DNA from: Meghimatium bilineatum
Lineage: Eukaryota > Mollusca > Gastropoda > Stylommatophora > Philomycidae
Reading direction: 5' to 3'
Length of the DNA stretch: 64,000 nucleotides
NCBI GenBank assembly: GCA_034231615.1
Contig: CM067306.1
Coordinates: 61,835,475-61,899,474, forward strand
A program made the translations under genes and the position numbers. This document shows, one piece after another, positions 1-11,707 of this stretch (its first letter is position 1; each line of letters opens with the position of its first letter). Under the pieces are notes generated by a model. The model was not told the DNA's origin, searched no databases, and was given only the letters and a program-made list of their open reading frames with translations.

Positions 1-1320
1 ACGGCATGGCACCTGGTGATGATGTTGATATCGTCTTAGCGGAAATAGGCTTCAATTTCTAGCAAGTGTACTTGCGTTACAGCAAACACACACATCGTTA
101 GGCTGCTTGTTGTTTGGTGAAGGCTCCACTGGCTTCGTGAACTGTTCTTCCGCGTGATCTGGTGGTAAAAGTCCATTCGAACCACTGATTGTGGATTATT
201 TTGATCGTCTGTGTCTCACAACATCCGTGTCATGAAAATGTTCGGAGATGAACTCCGTGAACACAACATTCATTCACATTCATATGTTTATCAATGAACT
301 CTCTAGTGATTGCAAAGATAGTCTTGAAAAGATAATCCATTCTTCACCAAGATCAATGCCTTCTAGTGCAAACATCTTTTCAAGATCGATGCCTTCTGGC
401 GTAAACATCTTTTCAACTTCTTGTTCCATCTTCTGTATCCATTCTCAAGCTCCTGCAGATCAGCAGGATATAGTCCAGATAAAAGTTGTGCCATAATTGA
501 CAGCTTAACTGACAAATCGAACTTCAGCATAGCCCCTAGGTCAATTTGACACTGTGGGGTGAGACCGGTGTTATAAAGTAGGGGGAGGGGGGAGGAGTAA
601 TTCCCTTAAAAAAAGTCATTCGTGTTTTTTCGTGTATTCTTCTTCATGTGAATTATGTTCCTTTTGTGAAAATCTGGGGGGGGGGGGCTATTAACCCGCA
701 TTTTGGCCAAATTTCTAATACTAAAAGGCATAGACCTATTCTGATTTGCTAAATGACGGGAAGTTGAATATCTCAACCCTACAACCTCCTTATCTACGGG
801 CATTTATGGGACAACAAACTCCACCTTAAATTCCTCTTAATTGCTGCTTACGATATGCTTGACAGGTAACAGTTTAGCTCCCCATGCTCCCCTTTCAGAC
901 CCGCCAACCAAGGACGATTTCTATTGGAAATTAAGTTTATATAACTATCACTACCTTCAGATTTTTGTTTACTAGAAACAGATTCTTGAAGAGATTCTTT
1001 CTTTTTAATTATATCAAAGAACAAGGATCAGCTGTGTTGGAAATTTTATTTATTGGATGATCTCCGTGACAGAAGACACATGGCAATCACATAATACTAT
1101 GAATTAATTAATACGTCTACAGAAAATACCTTATGACCACTAATATATGTATAAATAAATCAACGTCTTCACGCTCGGACGCATTTAGGGTTACCAAGCG
1201 TCTTTATTCGTTTAAACGAAGCGAGACCAAGTGTGTTGATTTGAACACGTAACACATTCGTTGTATTTGTAAACTGTTATAGAAACTGGGACATAGGCAA
1301 AACAGGGCGAGATATATATA
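1..1320. other. Intergenic, no gene recognised
   Basis: AT-rich sequence with many stops in all frames. A fragment at about 434-482 resembles the reverse complement of the shared 3' module of the GAA-tail retroposons (CATTCTCAAGCTCCTG, then AGCAGGATATAGTCC). A short imperfect duplication (CAAGATCRATGCCTTCT..) lies at 350-415. A G-run sits at 676-687. Nothing else supports a function. Confidence 0.6.
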
Positions 1321-2203
1321 CGAGGCGTGTTCAAATGAAAACGGGACTTGTGGATTTATTTAAAAAGTATCATACGCAATTTAATATTTTCAACGGAATT
1401 GAACAAAGCAACCACTTGTGAATAAGAATGCACCTGGGTTCATCAGAAAAAATCTCCGTATGCATTTAGGCAAGCATCCCACTGTTTAGGTAGACGTCGA
1501 ATGCCGTCCGAGAAAAAGTTGCGTGGCTGTTCTCTGAACCATGTGGTCACCGCTGTCTTCACGTCTGCGTCGCTGTTGAATCGCTGACCCTTTAGTGCTT
1601 TCTTCAACGGTCCGAACAAATGGAAATCACACGGGGATAAATCGGGACTATAGGCTGGGTGATGAAGAACTTCCCAATTCTTCTTTGCCAATGTTTCCTG
1701 CACAATTTTTGCGACGTGCGGACGTGCGGACATATGGAATTCTTCTGCAAGCGAACGAATGCTCCGACGACGGTCAGTCAGTACTGCTTTATCAAGCACG
1801 GCTATGGCTTCTTCTGTTGCAACAATATGCGCCTGACCTGGCCGTGCAAGATCTGCCGTTAACTCACGTCCGTCTTTAAACATACGCACCCACTCCATCA
1901 CTCTGGTCCTCGACAAACATTTGTCACCATATGCTGCCTTCATTCTCCGATGAATGTCTACTGCTTGACATCCTTCAAATGAAAGAAACTGGATCACAGC
2001 ACGCTGATTCACTTTGGACGGGTTCGGAATCACACCCGCCATATTGTTAACAGTCTTCTGCAGCACATATGCATGCTGGGAAGATGAACACGTGACCGTA
2101 TGTAAATTATTGGATACTCATTACTAGTGCAAAATGTCATCAATATCAGTGCGCTCTATCACGCGTGGTGTAACAAGTCCCGTTTTCATTTGAACACGCC
2201 TCG
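1321..2203 (-). mobile_element. Mariner element, internally deleted, ends intact
   Basis: Perfect or near-perfect 31-bp terminal inverted repeats (left 1321-1351, right 2173-2203; outer bases CGAGGCGTGTTCAAATG) flanked by TA on both sides (1319-1320, 2204-2205), the target duplication of Tc1/mariner. The 883-bp length is short for mariner (about 1.3 kb). Both ends look complete, so the element could in principle be mobilised only by a transposase from elsewhere. The high TIR identity suggests a fairly recent insertion. Confidence 0.95.
1443..2042 (-). pseudogene. Mariner transposase, deleted in the catalytic core
   Basis: Reads MAGVIPNPSKVNQRAVIQF..., the paired helix-turn-helix DNA-binding part (RRMKAAYGDKCLSRTRVMEW), then jumps from LAEEFHMS directly to ARPHVAKIVQ and continues to YSPDLSPCDFHLFG. 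In a mariner D-D-34-D transposase the first Asp and the HDNARPH Asp lie in the missing stretch of roughly 130-145 residues. Only the third Asp (CDFHLF) remains, so it cannot be catalytic. The frame is otherwise open for 199 codons, showing that the deletion is in frame. Confidence 0.92.
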
Positions 2204-2766
2204 TAAGTCAGTGTTATAAAACCAAGACAATCTCGGTGAGACATGGACACATCTTTGCACTCAATACATACAATTACAATACATATGTGCCATTAACATA
2301 AACAAATGTATATTTCCGCAATTTTAGTAAGCAATGTTTCAAGTCAAAATATTTTGAGCTTACATTTTTAAAAAACTCAGCTGACACAGGTGGATGTCGT
2401 TATATTGTGAAATTGCGTTATTGTTGAAAGTAAATTTTCTCTCCAAAATGAAGCGTTTTAAAACTCACAAATTGCAATCCCATTTTTTCTCCTCGTGAAT
2501 ACTAAATTTATTTTCTTTTGTTAACGAAATTATCATTAGATAATTAAGATCTTTTAAATTACGAATTAAGAATTATGGCCATAAAAACTGTAAGACTACA
2601 TTACTACTTTTTATCAAAATACTTTATTTATTCTTTCCAATAAATAGCAGTATCCAAATGTTAAATCAAAAATACGTTCAAGTGTAAGGGAGGTAACCGT
2701 GTAAATACAAATAATACTAAAATTTAGATGATTTCATAACAAAAAAGTCGAGTGAAGCACTTTCTA
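2204..2766. other. Intergenic, AT-rich, nothing recognised
   Basis: Low-complexity AT-rich DNA. No open frame, RNA signature or repeat that I can match elsewhere in the window. Confidence 0.5.
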
Positions 2767-3150
2767 AGCATCTCTCCTATACCCCCGTAATCCTCTCTCG
2801 AGGAGGTATGACATAGCAGGCGCCGACATTCGAAAGCCACTCGGACGCTGAGTATAGCTCACCACTCAGCTGAGCACGTTTATACTGTTAACATTCCGTA
2901 CGACCGAAAACTTCACCCCGGTGACTTCGTCCTGTCTTAACATGTCATATGGGAAGGAACCAGCCTAGATCCCAAGCGGTACTGTGACGAGCGAGCTGAC
3001 TCGACACTGGCTGAACCTTGACCCCGCGGTGGAGTCTAAGACATGTGAACGGACTACTGACACTGGTTCCCATACAAAGTCAAGAACCAACTTTTGTAAA
3101 GTTCCGCGTGGAACTTGAACCTTATACGGACATTATCCCTTAACATCCAA
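2767..3150. other. GC-richer block of unknown nature
   Basis: About 380 bp clearly less AT-rich than its surroundings, with several CpGs (for example CGAGGAGGTATG, ACGAGCGAGCTGACTCGAC, CCCCGCGGTGGAG) and short inverted words, but no long frame and no second copy in the window. It could be part of an old repeat or a regulatory island. I found no terminal repeats or target duplication to choose between these. Confidence 0.35.
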
Positions 3151-4298
3151 AAGTTTATGTGCCACACTTTTGTTCACCATGTCAACAGTTAGGGAAGAAT
3201 GTCGTGCATATTGCTTTCAAAAAAACGTTTTTATAAATAGTAGAACGGGGAAGAGTTACATAGAATCACTCAAAATAAATGAGAGTTTATTTAAATTATA
3301 TTACCACATGATCAGATCAAAATATTTGTGTTGTTATGATTTATTAATACAATTGCACATATTAATACATTTCACATGTATTACATCCCCTTATCTGATA
3401 GTATCTGCGGGGTTATGACCCTTAATGAATAATGGAAATGTCCACTCTCTATAGCCCTGCTATCCTAGACAGAGCCTCAAAATATATTTCACAAAATTAT
3501 TTTTCCATACAGAGCCTCAGTTTTTATCCTATTTTTGCATTGCAATCACGTTTTTATCTTTTTAAAACGTCAAGTTGCAAAAAAGAGTCATGTTTTTATG
3601 TTGTGAGTTTAATTCAAGTACAATTAGTTTTCGCAAAAACAAAACACATGACATTTGTTTGGACAATCATTCAATCATGACTATTACATTTTTGTTTGTA
3701 AATGTTTTGTCATGTGTCATTTGCTAGGTCATTTCGACTTACTGTACCGTGTCTCTCGTCACATACAGTCACGTGAACTCATTCTTGTAAATGACTTTAC
3801 TTGACGTTGATTTGTCATTGGCTGTCGACACAATGTATACAAAAGTGACCAATGAAAATCACTGTAATGGTTAAATAATGTGACTTCAGATGGAATATTT
3901 TCAAATAGTCCACACAACTAATTGAGAGACAAGATTATACAGTGTAGTAAACAATGTGTAACGGGGAATTTTTTATACCACACCGGTATATTCCGGTCAT
4001 TTCTATTTGTACTGTGTCTTTCAGCAGACATGGGTTACATGCGATCTGTTGCATTCTTTATCTTTATCATAACTAATGAAACCAGTATTCTGGTTTTCAC
4101 ACTTTTCTTTTATTAATATATGATATGCAAGTTGATTGGGAAAATTAGCAGTATATTGCCCTGAATGATTGATGCACAAAATAACCATCTTTTAATACGT
4201 ATTGTGTTTAGGCAAGTGCTACCAACTCGTTCCGTCAAAAGCACTAGACAACACACATTGTTTTTAAAAAGTCACACACCATTAGTTTTTTTAAAAAG
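3151..4298. other. Intergenic, no gene recognised
   Basis: AT-rich, with short unrelated frames only. No repeat seen elsewhere in the window. Confidence 0.5.
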
Positions 4299-4548
4299 CC
4301 TCGAGAGGGGAACAAAGAATAGCAATACTGTTTGCCTTCCATGTACATTTTAAGAAGCGACTAAGGAGGTTATATGGTGGAGTTGGCTGTCCCATCCTAT
4401 ATATGGTCAAAATGATCCAGTGCTATTCTAAAGTCGGATGTGTTAGGTCAAAAGCGAAGATCTCGTATCAATGTTGCGAACCATGACAAAACGCATTATG
4501 AACTACATCCTGCTAATCTGCAGGAGTTTGAGAAAAAACGCAGAAACT
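4299..4548 (+). mobile_element. GAA-tail retroposon, long form (family 2), copy at 4.3 kb
   Basis: Matches the best copy (60996-61257) over its whole length: head GAGAGGGGAACAAAGAATAG, middle CGACTAAGGAGGTTATATGG and GAAGTCGGATGTGT-like, and 3' module CTACATCCTGCTAATCTGC plus GGAGTTTGAG, ending near AACGCAGAAACTC. Diverged, so old. Confidence 0.75.
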
Positions 4549-5362
4549 CAATTATCCAGAGTGAGAACTAAGATGGAAAGCATCTATGTCTTGTTGACCA
4601 GATCTCAATGTCCTTTTTATCTCCTGTTACCAGGATTTATCACATTGTCCGTAATATCACTCCCTTAATACCCACTTGTGCTTCACTTCTTTCTCTCCCA
4701 CTTTCATCATCCCTTGTCTCCCATTTCGTCATATGTGTGTTTCTATTCATTGTTAGTCAGCTATCGTTTGTCCTGATGATGGTTTCTTATTTAAAACGTC
4801 GTATGTCTTTACGTCTATTCGCTAGTATGTCGTGTGTATACATATTGATAACATTTGTATCTAAATCCGTTTTTCCTTATATTGCACTGTGTTGCCCCAG
4901 CCCTCGTATTTCCAGCCGATGTGTTGTTCCCGGCACTAGAGATTAATTCCTATAGACCAGAAAAAAAGCTTGTCATCTTTCCTCAAGGATTACTACTATC
5001 GTATATCTTATGCGTCGCATAATTCTTTTCTCCTTCTTCCTCGTTTTCCAGCAGGTCAGATGCTGATATGGATTCCATCAAAGAACTGAACTGTTCAAAG
5101 AGAAGCTCCAGTGCAGTAGTTAGACAGTGCAGTAGCTCTTTCCGCCAGAGCTGTTTCAGATAGCCATCGTTTACCCCTTGTGCTGTGATATAGTGGGCAG
5201 TTTTGTAAAAGAATAGAAGCATTCAAAAACTTATTTTTATGTCGCAGATCTGGAAGAATCTGCGCCATAGTTTCATTTTTTGGTGCAATTATCCCCCTTC
5301 CTTCAAATATATAGCCCAAAACGTGGACCTAATTACATTTTGAGAACCACTGATCTTTATCT

Positions 5363-5450
5363 GCTTCTTCTTTGTATGCGTTCGTCCTCAAACTCCTGTA
5401 TGTTACAGGATGTAATCCGGAGAATGGAATGTGGTGTGTCATCATTTACA
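5363..5450 (-). mobile_element. GAA-tail retroposon, 3' fragment
   Basis: Reverse-strand match to the shared 3' module: CGTCCTCAAACTCCTG..., ACAGGATGTAATCCGGAG, AATGGAATGTGGTGTGTCAT. The head is missing (truncated at its 5' side). Confidence 0.6.
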
Positions 5451-6590
5451 TCGTGGTTGCGATATCTGCGCCTTTCGATTTGACGCACCCAACTTAAGCA
5501 TGCCTTCTGGATAACATGGTCCTCTATTGAATAGGAGAGCCAACTCAACCCCCCCCCCAAACCTTCTTAGTCACATTTTACGATGTGCATGGTAGGCAAC
5601 AATACCAGTACCACTAACTTTGCTTGATTTTTCCACACCACATTGGCACCACTGATCTAAACCACAATCACTGATCTAAACCGCATATCACAACACAGTC
5701 CACATCACGCATTGTTTGTGTTTTAGTTTTTCTTACTAGCCCTAATGTTGACATCTTAGAGCAATTTTACTTTTCTTGAACTGTGCTCATGAGATAGAAA
5801 TAGGGCTCTGTTTACTAGAAGAAAACTTGACTATTGTGTCTTAGATAGTCACACTGACTAAACATAATGCTTCATTAATAAAATAATTTAGTCACAGTAA
5901 ACAGAGAACTTTCCACTTTATAGAAGTCCACTTTTTAGAAGGTGGTTTTTACGTTTGCAATGAAGGGGAGATAATATGTACAGTTGTGAACAGATTTGCT
6001 TTATTAATTAATGTGTTAAAACAAAGTTGACAAATATATTCTTGATTTACTTTCACTTTAAACGAGCATTTAAAATTAGTGTGTTCTTTTTTTTAAGTGT
6101 ATCAATCTGTTTTAAATATTTAAAAAAAATTATTATGAAACTCTCACACTTAGACCGATACACGAAGTGTTTCTTATATACAAAAACGTGAAATATGAAT
6201 TATATCCCCTTATTCAATCAATTAAAAAAAGTGTTGCATTGCGTTTTTCAAGAGATGTCACAGAGGATATAAGATTGTATTAAACATAAACGTTCAAGTC
6301 ATAGGCTAAGGCCTAAAGAAAAATCAGTAAAATGTTCCTAACCCCTAATGTGGAGACAGCGAAGGGAGGGTCAAACAAATCCCCTAAAACAACAGACTAT
6401 GATATATATATCTGCAGAGAATGAGATAAAGGCCAGAGATCCCATACGATGCAGAGAGTGCAGTGCGGCTACAGAATCATATACAAGAAGAGAACAAGAC
6501 GATTGATTGTATTTGATGGCAGATAACAACAGTCAAATCGTTCGCTCTTGTCTATTATTGTTTGTTCGAGAATGGTATTTGAATGTTTTA
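5451..6590. other. Intergenic, no gene recognised
   Basis: AT-rich sequence. A short direct duplication occurs at 5640-5680 (CACTGATCTAAACC twice). No gene. Confidence 0.45.
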
Positions 6591-6599
6591 AAGAGAGAT

Positions 6600-7203
6600 A
6601 GACGCATGTGATTGCGTTTGTGGGTCTCACCAATGGTCCACTAGACAAATCACCCATGCAACAGAAAACCTTAGTGGATGACATGCCGTTATATTGAGGT
6701 TATCTTCTTAGAGAATCTTCATGGCACATAATCTATACAATTATGCTTTTATTTTTCTGTTGAAATGTGTTTCCTATTTACCTGCATATATATGTACGCA
6801 CCTTCTGTGGTTGGGAGGGATCCAGAGATGTACTGTGCAGCACTGGGGAGGAGGAAACGGACAATACTGTTTTTTTCTATGGCTGAAACCCATCATAGAG
6901 GCACAGTGACTCAGGACGTAACAATCCTTTTGACTTGAACATTTGGAGCAATAGAGAAGTTCGACATAACCAGTAGTCAATTGGTGGCGGAGAATGAGCA
7001 CAGTGAACCCTATCTTGGCTACAGTGGCTAGGAGCAGTGCCTAGGTTGAAACCTACCTTCCTGGAGGTGTGATAGTTATTCTCTGGCTCTGTCCCGGGGT
7101 GGGCCGAAAATCCGCATATTTCTCAGCAATATAATGCCATTTAATGGCATTAGGTCAAAGGGAATGAGCCCATGGACCGCTGGATCAGCAACTAACCAAC
7201 CAA
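6600..7203 (+). mobile_element. R4 retroposon, copy 1
   Basis: One of four copies of a ~600-bp repeat. Landmarks: GTCTCACCAATGGTCCAC, ACATGCCGTTATATTGAGG, GGTTGGGAGGGATCCAGAG, GATGTACTGTGCAGCACTGG, TGGCTGAAACCCATCATAG, CCTGGAGGTGTGATAGTTA, GCATTAGGTCAAAGG, CATGGACCGCTGGATCAGC, ending in an AACC-rich tail. The tail and the 8-bp duplication seen around the 34.25-kb copy point to a retroposed element. No coding frame is conserved. Confidence 0.8.
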
Positions 7204-7309
7204 GAGAGATAGAAATAAAGACATGTATTTCTCACTGAAAAAAAATACTGTTTCTTTGTTACAGTTACTCTCCCCCTTACATCTCAGAATTAAGAAAGGG
7301 TACACATAT

Positions 7310-7735
7310 TTTATGACAGACTATACGGAGACTTTCAACAACCTTCACATTCCAGGTGTCACGCCAAAAGCTAGGGAATTAGCCTTTAGGATATTATTCA
7401 ACATGATGCCCATTAAAGGGAAATAAGCACGCAGACTAGAGCAAACGCCAAAATGTAAACTTTGCATAAGAAACATCCCAGAAACAGAAGACCACATCTT
7501 TTACACATGCAATACAATCACTCCTACCAGAAACAGATTAAGAGACATAATAAAACACACATACACAACACGGACATTTACAAAACTATCATGTTGAACG
7601 TACTGCCTCAGACAACAGATGTACACAACACTGACATTTACAAAGCTATCATGTTGAACGTACTGCCTCAGACAACAGATGTACACAACAAACTGATCAT
7701 CTTGTTATTCCAATACAGTTAGTCTGACCTGGTCT
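7310..7735 (+). mobile_element. LINE 3' fragment with Cys/His zinc-knuckle region
   Basis: Translated pieces read CKLCIRNIPETEDHIFYTCN, the C-x2-C...H-x4-C (zf-RVT-type) region found after the reverse transcriptase of many non-LTR retrotransposons, followed by TPTRNRLRDIIKTH. Stops interrupt it. A 60-bp segment (GACATTTACAAA..TATCATGTTGAAC..) is tandemly duplicated at 7561-7680, and the 3' flank shows another ~46-bp duplication (TCTGGTCTTGTCGGATACGG) at 7730-7820. Confidence 0.7.
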
Positions 7736-7869
7736 GGTCTTGTCGGATACGGGCAGTGTTTCACAATACAGATACCTGATCTGGTCTTGTCGGATACGGG
7801 CAGTGTTTCACAATAAAATATATCAATCACATACAGTTTTACATATATTCAATCAGATGACACATCACA

Positions 7870-8386
7870 TAATATGAACATGTACAGAAATACGCAAATC
7901 ATCACGGGTTTTTTTTTCATCAATACATTTTTTTGGTCATCCATGAATCATTCACTTCACAAAATTGTAAAGGCCCACCATTCAATTCACGGGCATAATT
8001 TCATCACATTACATATGTCTATTGTCATTACTTCGATAAATATTTCACGTAAATTGTGTATATAAAATGATTTATTAAGGATATCCGCTAGGAGACACAA
8101 TATAAGACCAAATGTTTAAAATGAAGTATTTTTCCAAACATACTTTCTAGTTTTTATTATTTCCAATGTTAGAAACTTTTGCTACTGCACGTACTATATC
8201 ATTACTTTTTGCTTATACAAGTAAATTTAAGTTGGAAGCCAGAGTACAAATTTTAAAAATGTTCTCATGACTTTTTGTTAGCTTTTACTCATAATATGAA
8301 CATGTACGAATATATGTAAGCAATTATTCCTTTGTTGTTGTTTTTTCATCAATTAATTTTGTTGTCATCCATGTATCACCCATTTC
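7870..8386. repeat. Two diverged copies of a local repeat (first whole, second split by a LINE)
   Basis: Copy 1 (about 7873-8040) and copy 2 (about 8297-8386 plus 8870-8965) share AACATGTAC, TTTTTTTCATCAAT, TGTCATCCATG, then TTCACAAAATTGTAAAGG and TTACATATGTCTATTGT. Copy 2 is interrupted exactly where the LINE fragment at 8387-8875 starts, so copy 1 serves as the empty site. Confidence 0.7.
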
Positions 8387-8875
8387 ATCATCATCATTAA
8401 GTGCCGTCTCCGCAACGAAGGTTGGCTGCAACGTATCTCCAACATCTGTCTCTTGTCTTGATGGTGCACTCTGCTAGATTATAACCTGTCCATCGTGTGA
8501 TGATACTCTCCCATTTGTATCTCTGCCTACCTCTTGCTCGCTTCCCTTTGACTTTACCCTCAAGTAAGGTCTTCAATAAGGTGTCATGTCTTTTGTGTCC
8601 AAAGTATTTTATTTGCCTGATCTTTATTTCTCTTAGTAGTTCTTTCTTCATATTAAGTGTCTTTAGCACCTCTTTTTTTGTTTTCTTCTCTTTCCATGAT
8701 GTTCTCCCTATTCTTTTATATGTCCATAACTCAAAGGCATCAATTTTGTCTTCTAATTGTTTATTTAGTGTCCATGTTTCTGAGCCATACATTAATATGG
8801 AATAGATGTAGCATTTTATAATTCTCATTTTTAATTTGTTTGTAATTTGTTTAGATATTAATAATTTCCTCATGT
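8387..8875 (-). mobile_element. 5'-truncated LINE end, inserted with a short TSD
   Basis: Reverse strand reads KMRIIKCYIYSILMYGSETW, KRIGRTSWKEKKTKKEVLKT, ARGRQRYKWESIITRWTGYN, CTIKTRDRCWRYVAANLRCG, the C-terminal end of a non-LTR reverse transcriptase protein (the ...YGSETW...GR.R..W style of RTE/CR1/Jockey-like LINEs). 158 codons are open. The 3' end is a TGA-rich tail (ATGATGATGATG on the reverse strand). The flanks carry ATTTCA on both sides. Confidence 0.85.
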
Positions 8876-8999
8876 CATTTCACAAAATTGTAAAGGTCCA
8901 TCATTCCACATTTCAACTCGCGGGCAAAATTTCATTACATTACATATGTCTATTGTTGTTACTTTTATATTCTATACTATAATCGTTACAAATATGTTG

Positions 9000-9230
9000 T
9001 ATATACATATATATGTAAATAAATATGTATAGGTATATACAATATTATTGGGGGAAAAAAACGAAAAAAACCATCCACATGAAAGCCAGCTCCCACTATG
9101 CGCATATATGTACACGTGTGTGTATATGTATATATACTTGTGTATGTGCATATGTGTGCACGTGTATGGGTATGTATTTATATATGCGATGTATGTATGT
9201 ATGTGTGTAAATGTATTTTTGCTTGGATAG
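9000..9230. repeat. TG/TATG-rich simple repeat
   Basis: Alternating GTATGTATATATGTGTGTGC-type low-complexity sequence. Frames across it are artefacts. Confidence 0.85.
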
Positions 9231-9529
9231 TATGCGTGCAAGGATGAACAAACAAAAATCCTTATAATAGGGCCTATTATATTTTATCATTACACTCTCA
9301 TCACAAATTTTCACGAATGTTGTTGAATCCATCTCATAACAAAATGCACACTGCATATTTCAAATGAATTTGGTTTTGTAAATGTTTTTTGTTGCAAATA
9401 AAGATTGGAATTTTTTTTTTAAAGTTACAGTTACTCTTACTAATTCTTGAGACTAACGGGAATTGAACCAGTCCGTTACTCTTACTGTAATTACTGTTAC
9501 TCATTGGAGCACCTGCCATCTGATGTTAA

Positions 9530-9975
9530 AATGCTGCCAAGATACTTGACTTTAGCCCCATGATTAAATGTTGAATCATAGATAGTAATGCTGCATTTTG
9601 GCGATGTGTATTTCTTGAAACAACCATTACTTCTGGTTTCTTCTTCTTTAGACAGAGCTTTGTTTTCACTTTTTTTACTACCATGTCTAACAAGCTTTAA
9701 ATTTCTTGTTCTCTCCCTGTAATCAGAACTGTATCGTCAGTATATCTTAGATTATTTAGATTTTGTAACCTCCAACTGCTATTCCTAGCATGTTTTCTAA
9801 GTTTCACATAATATCTTCTGTATACAGAAAGAAAAGATCTGGTGACATTACACATCCTTGTCTGATGCCCATCTCTATCTTTTGAAATTCTCCTACATTA
9901 CCGTCAACCCTCGACACAGCTGTTTGATCAACATAGCTGTGATCTTATTTTTACATACAGTCATATGAAGTAGAA
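9530..9975 (-). mobile_element. LINE reverse-transcriptase fragment
   Basis: Reverse strand contains LRYTDDTVLI (the Y/F-x-D-D box variant of reverse transcriptase) and GCVMSPDLF-like sequence, separated by frame changes. Position and strand differ in spacing from the 8387-8875 fragment, so I treat it as a separate remnant. Confidence 0.65.
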
Positions 9976-10660
9976 TTTATATGCGTATTCTTATACAACT
10001 TCTGATTTATGAAACAACAGAGAATGAACAACGTAAAAACAAACTCAATAAACTGCTTTTCGCTGACGATAAAAACATCATGTATGATGATGAAGAAAAA
10101 CTGCAGACTCACGTCAACTCATTATCAAGAATATGCAATAAATACAACAAGCGGATCAATAGACAAAAGGCAGAAACTATGCAAATAACGAGATCAACAG
10201 AGCATTTAAACATTCAAATAGAGAACACAAAAATAATACAAGTCAAAGAGCTCAGGTACCTACGAAGTATCTTCACAGAAGACGGACGAGTCAATTGAGA
10301 GATAGAAACAAGATGTCAAAATGAAAATATTGTGATATACCAGATGTCACTTTTGACAAAGCACCCAAAAAACAACATGGAAGTAAAGAAACACATAAGT
10401 AAGATCATCTTTGTGCCAACACTATGCTACCAATGCCAGACTTGGCAGCTAACACCTACACATAAGAGAAAGATCGAAACTTGCGAAATGTCTAAGTAAG
10501 GCTATTTGAGTCACCAGATTCGACAAGATGCGCAATTAGAACATCAGACGGATACTAAGTATAACATAGTGCATCAAGTATTTAGAGAAACAACAGATAA
10601 AATTGTTTGGACGTCTTATGAGGATGAACCGTTCCATAAGAGCTTATAACAATATTTAAA
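9976..10660 (+). mobile_element. LINE reverse-transcriptase and C-terminal fragment
   Basis: Forward strand reads NKLLFADDKNIMYDDEEKLQ (the F-A-D-D catalytic box), VKELRYLRSIFTEDGRVN, then in other frames [10 protein letters not shown] and LFGRLMRMN, the usual order after the box in RTE/CR1-like elements. It is broken by stops and frame changes, and lies head to head with the preceding reverse-strand fragment. Confidence 0.8.
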
Positions 10661-10664
10661 TAAT

Positions 10665-11125
10665 GATGATGTTCGTCCGTCGTGATCGACGATGACCAAA
10701 AACTCAACCATAATCATAATAACAATAAATAATAAAATAAAATAAAGTTAATAGTGCGTTTTTAAATGACTAGCAAGTCCAATGCGCGCACAAAATGTTC
10801 TTTTACAGAATTGACAACAATAGAAGGTATCTGTGTGAGGTTGAGATGTTTTTTCTTTTCTACGTGTCCGCTTCTGTCTTGCAGTTTCTTGTCTGAATTC
10901 TTCCGCCGCTAGTGCTCCCGTTCTAATGCTGTAACGCCATGCTGTAACGCCATGCTGAGCGAGGCTCTCCCAAGCGCCTACGTCAATGTTAAGATAGTTC
11001 AAGGATGAATGTGTATATAACTGATAAAGTAGATGGCATGATCCTATAGTTAAGGAAGAAAGAGGGGGGGGGGGGGGGTTGATGTTAGTGTTAGAATTAG
11101 TTCTAGCCCAGCTCCTAACGCCCAT
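10665..11125 (-). mobile_element. LINE C-terminus with C2H2 finger
   Basis: Reverse strand, 125 open codons: NIDVGAWESLAQHGVTAWRY..., EEFRQETARQKRTRRKEKTS, then CQFCKRTFCARIGLASHLKT, a C2H2-like finger known at the end of some invertebrate LINE polyproteins. Downstream on the same strand come CGTCCGTCGTGATCGACGATG and an A/T-rich tail (10720-10745). A run of C on that strand (11067-11078) lies inside the frame. Confidence 0.75.
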
Positions 11126-11265
11126 TCCTAAATTCTAATATCAACCATTCGAATCCGATGTGCATTCGTGGGACTAAATCGTCACATAATATAATTTCCG
11201 TTAATATTAGCTATTTTATTTTCTCTGGCGATATGGTCTGCTTATGACGTAATTTCATTGCCGGC

Positions 11266-11580
11266 CACGTCCATCATCATCAAGTGACATATTCTTTCCA
11301 GAACGAAGTCTTTCCTATGGATCTCTTGAATTATCCGCGGTCTTGAGCAAGTTGTCCTGCCTCTTCCAGTGACATGCGCAGGCATTCTTGAACGTCTTTT
11401 GTCTAACGGCGTCTTGGTCGACCTTTGTCCCAGTTACCTTCTAACATCCCCTCTAGTAACACTCTCTATGCCGTTGTGTCTCTTAATGTGACCGAAAAAA
11501 ACTAGCTTTTTCTTTAATATGGTGTTCAGAAGTCAGCCTTCCTGGACGTTAATTGTTCGTTAATAACTCCTCCTGGTTTG
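11266..11580 (-). mobile_element. LINE C-terminal fragment
   Basis: Reverse-strand frames give GHIKRHNGIES-like, WDKGRPRRR-like and VQECLRMS-like pieces (the FGHIKRHNG..RV..EG..GRPRRR pattern of non-LTR elements). Ends in ATGATGATG on that strand. Stops interrupt it. Confidence 0.6.
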
Positions 11581-11707
11581 TTTCCTTCGCTTCACCACAT
11601 TCATAGACAATTTCTTGGCACTATACTCCTGTAGCACAATAACACACTGGGAATGCCCGTGTTCATAATATCTAACTTCGTTTACATTCCGAAAACAGAC
11701 GAAATAT

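Noticed and set aside
2767-3150. Solo long terminal repeat
   Set aside because: No TG...CA ends with a target duplication, no primer-binding or polypurine motif and no second copy seen.
8972-9356. Tyr/His-rich frames on both strands
   Set aside because: Translation of TATG/TG simple repeat.
10748-11125. Host C2H2 zinc-finger gene
   Set aside because: Single finger at the end of a WESLAQ..W...RKEK block that is typical of LINE C-termini, plus an A-rich tail and no splice structure.
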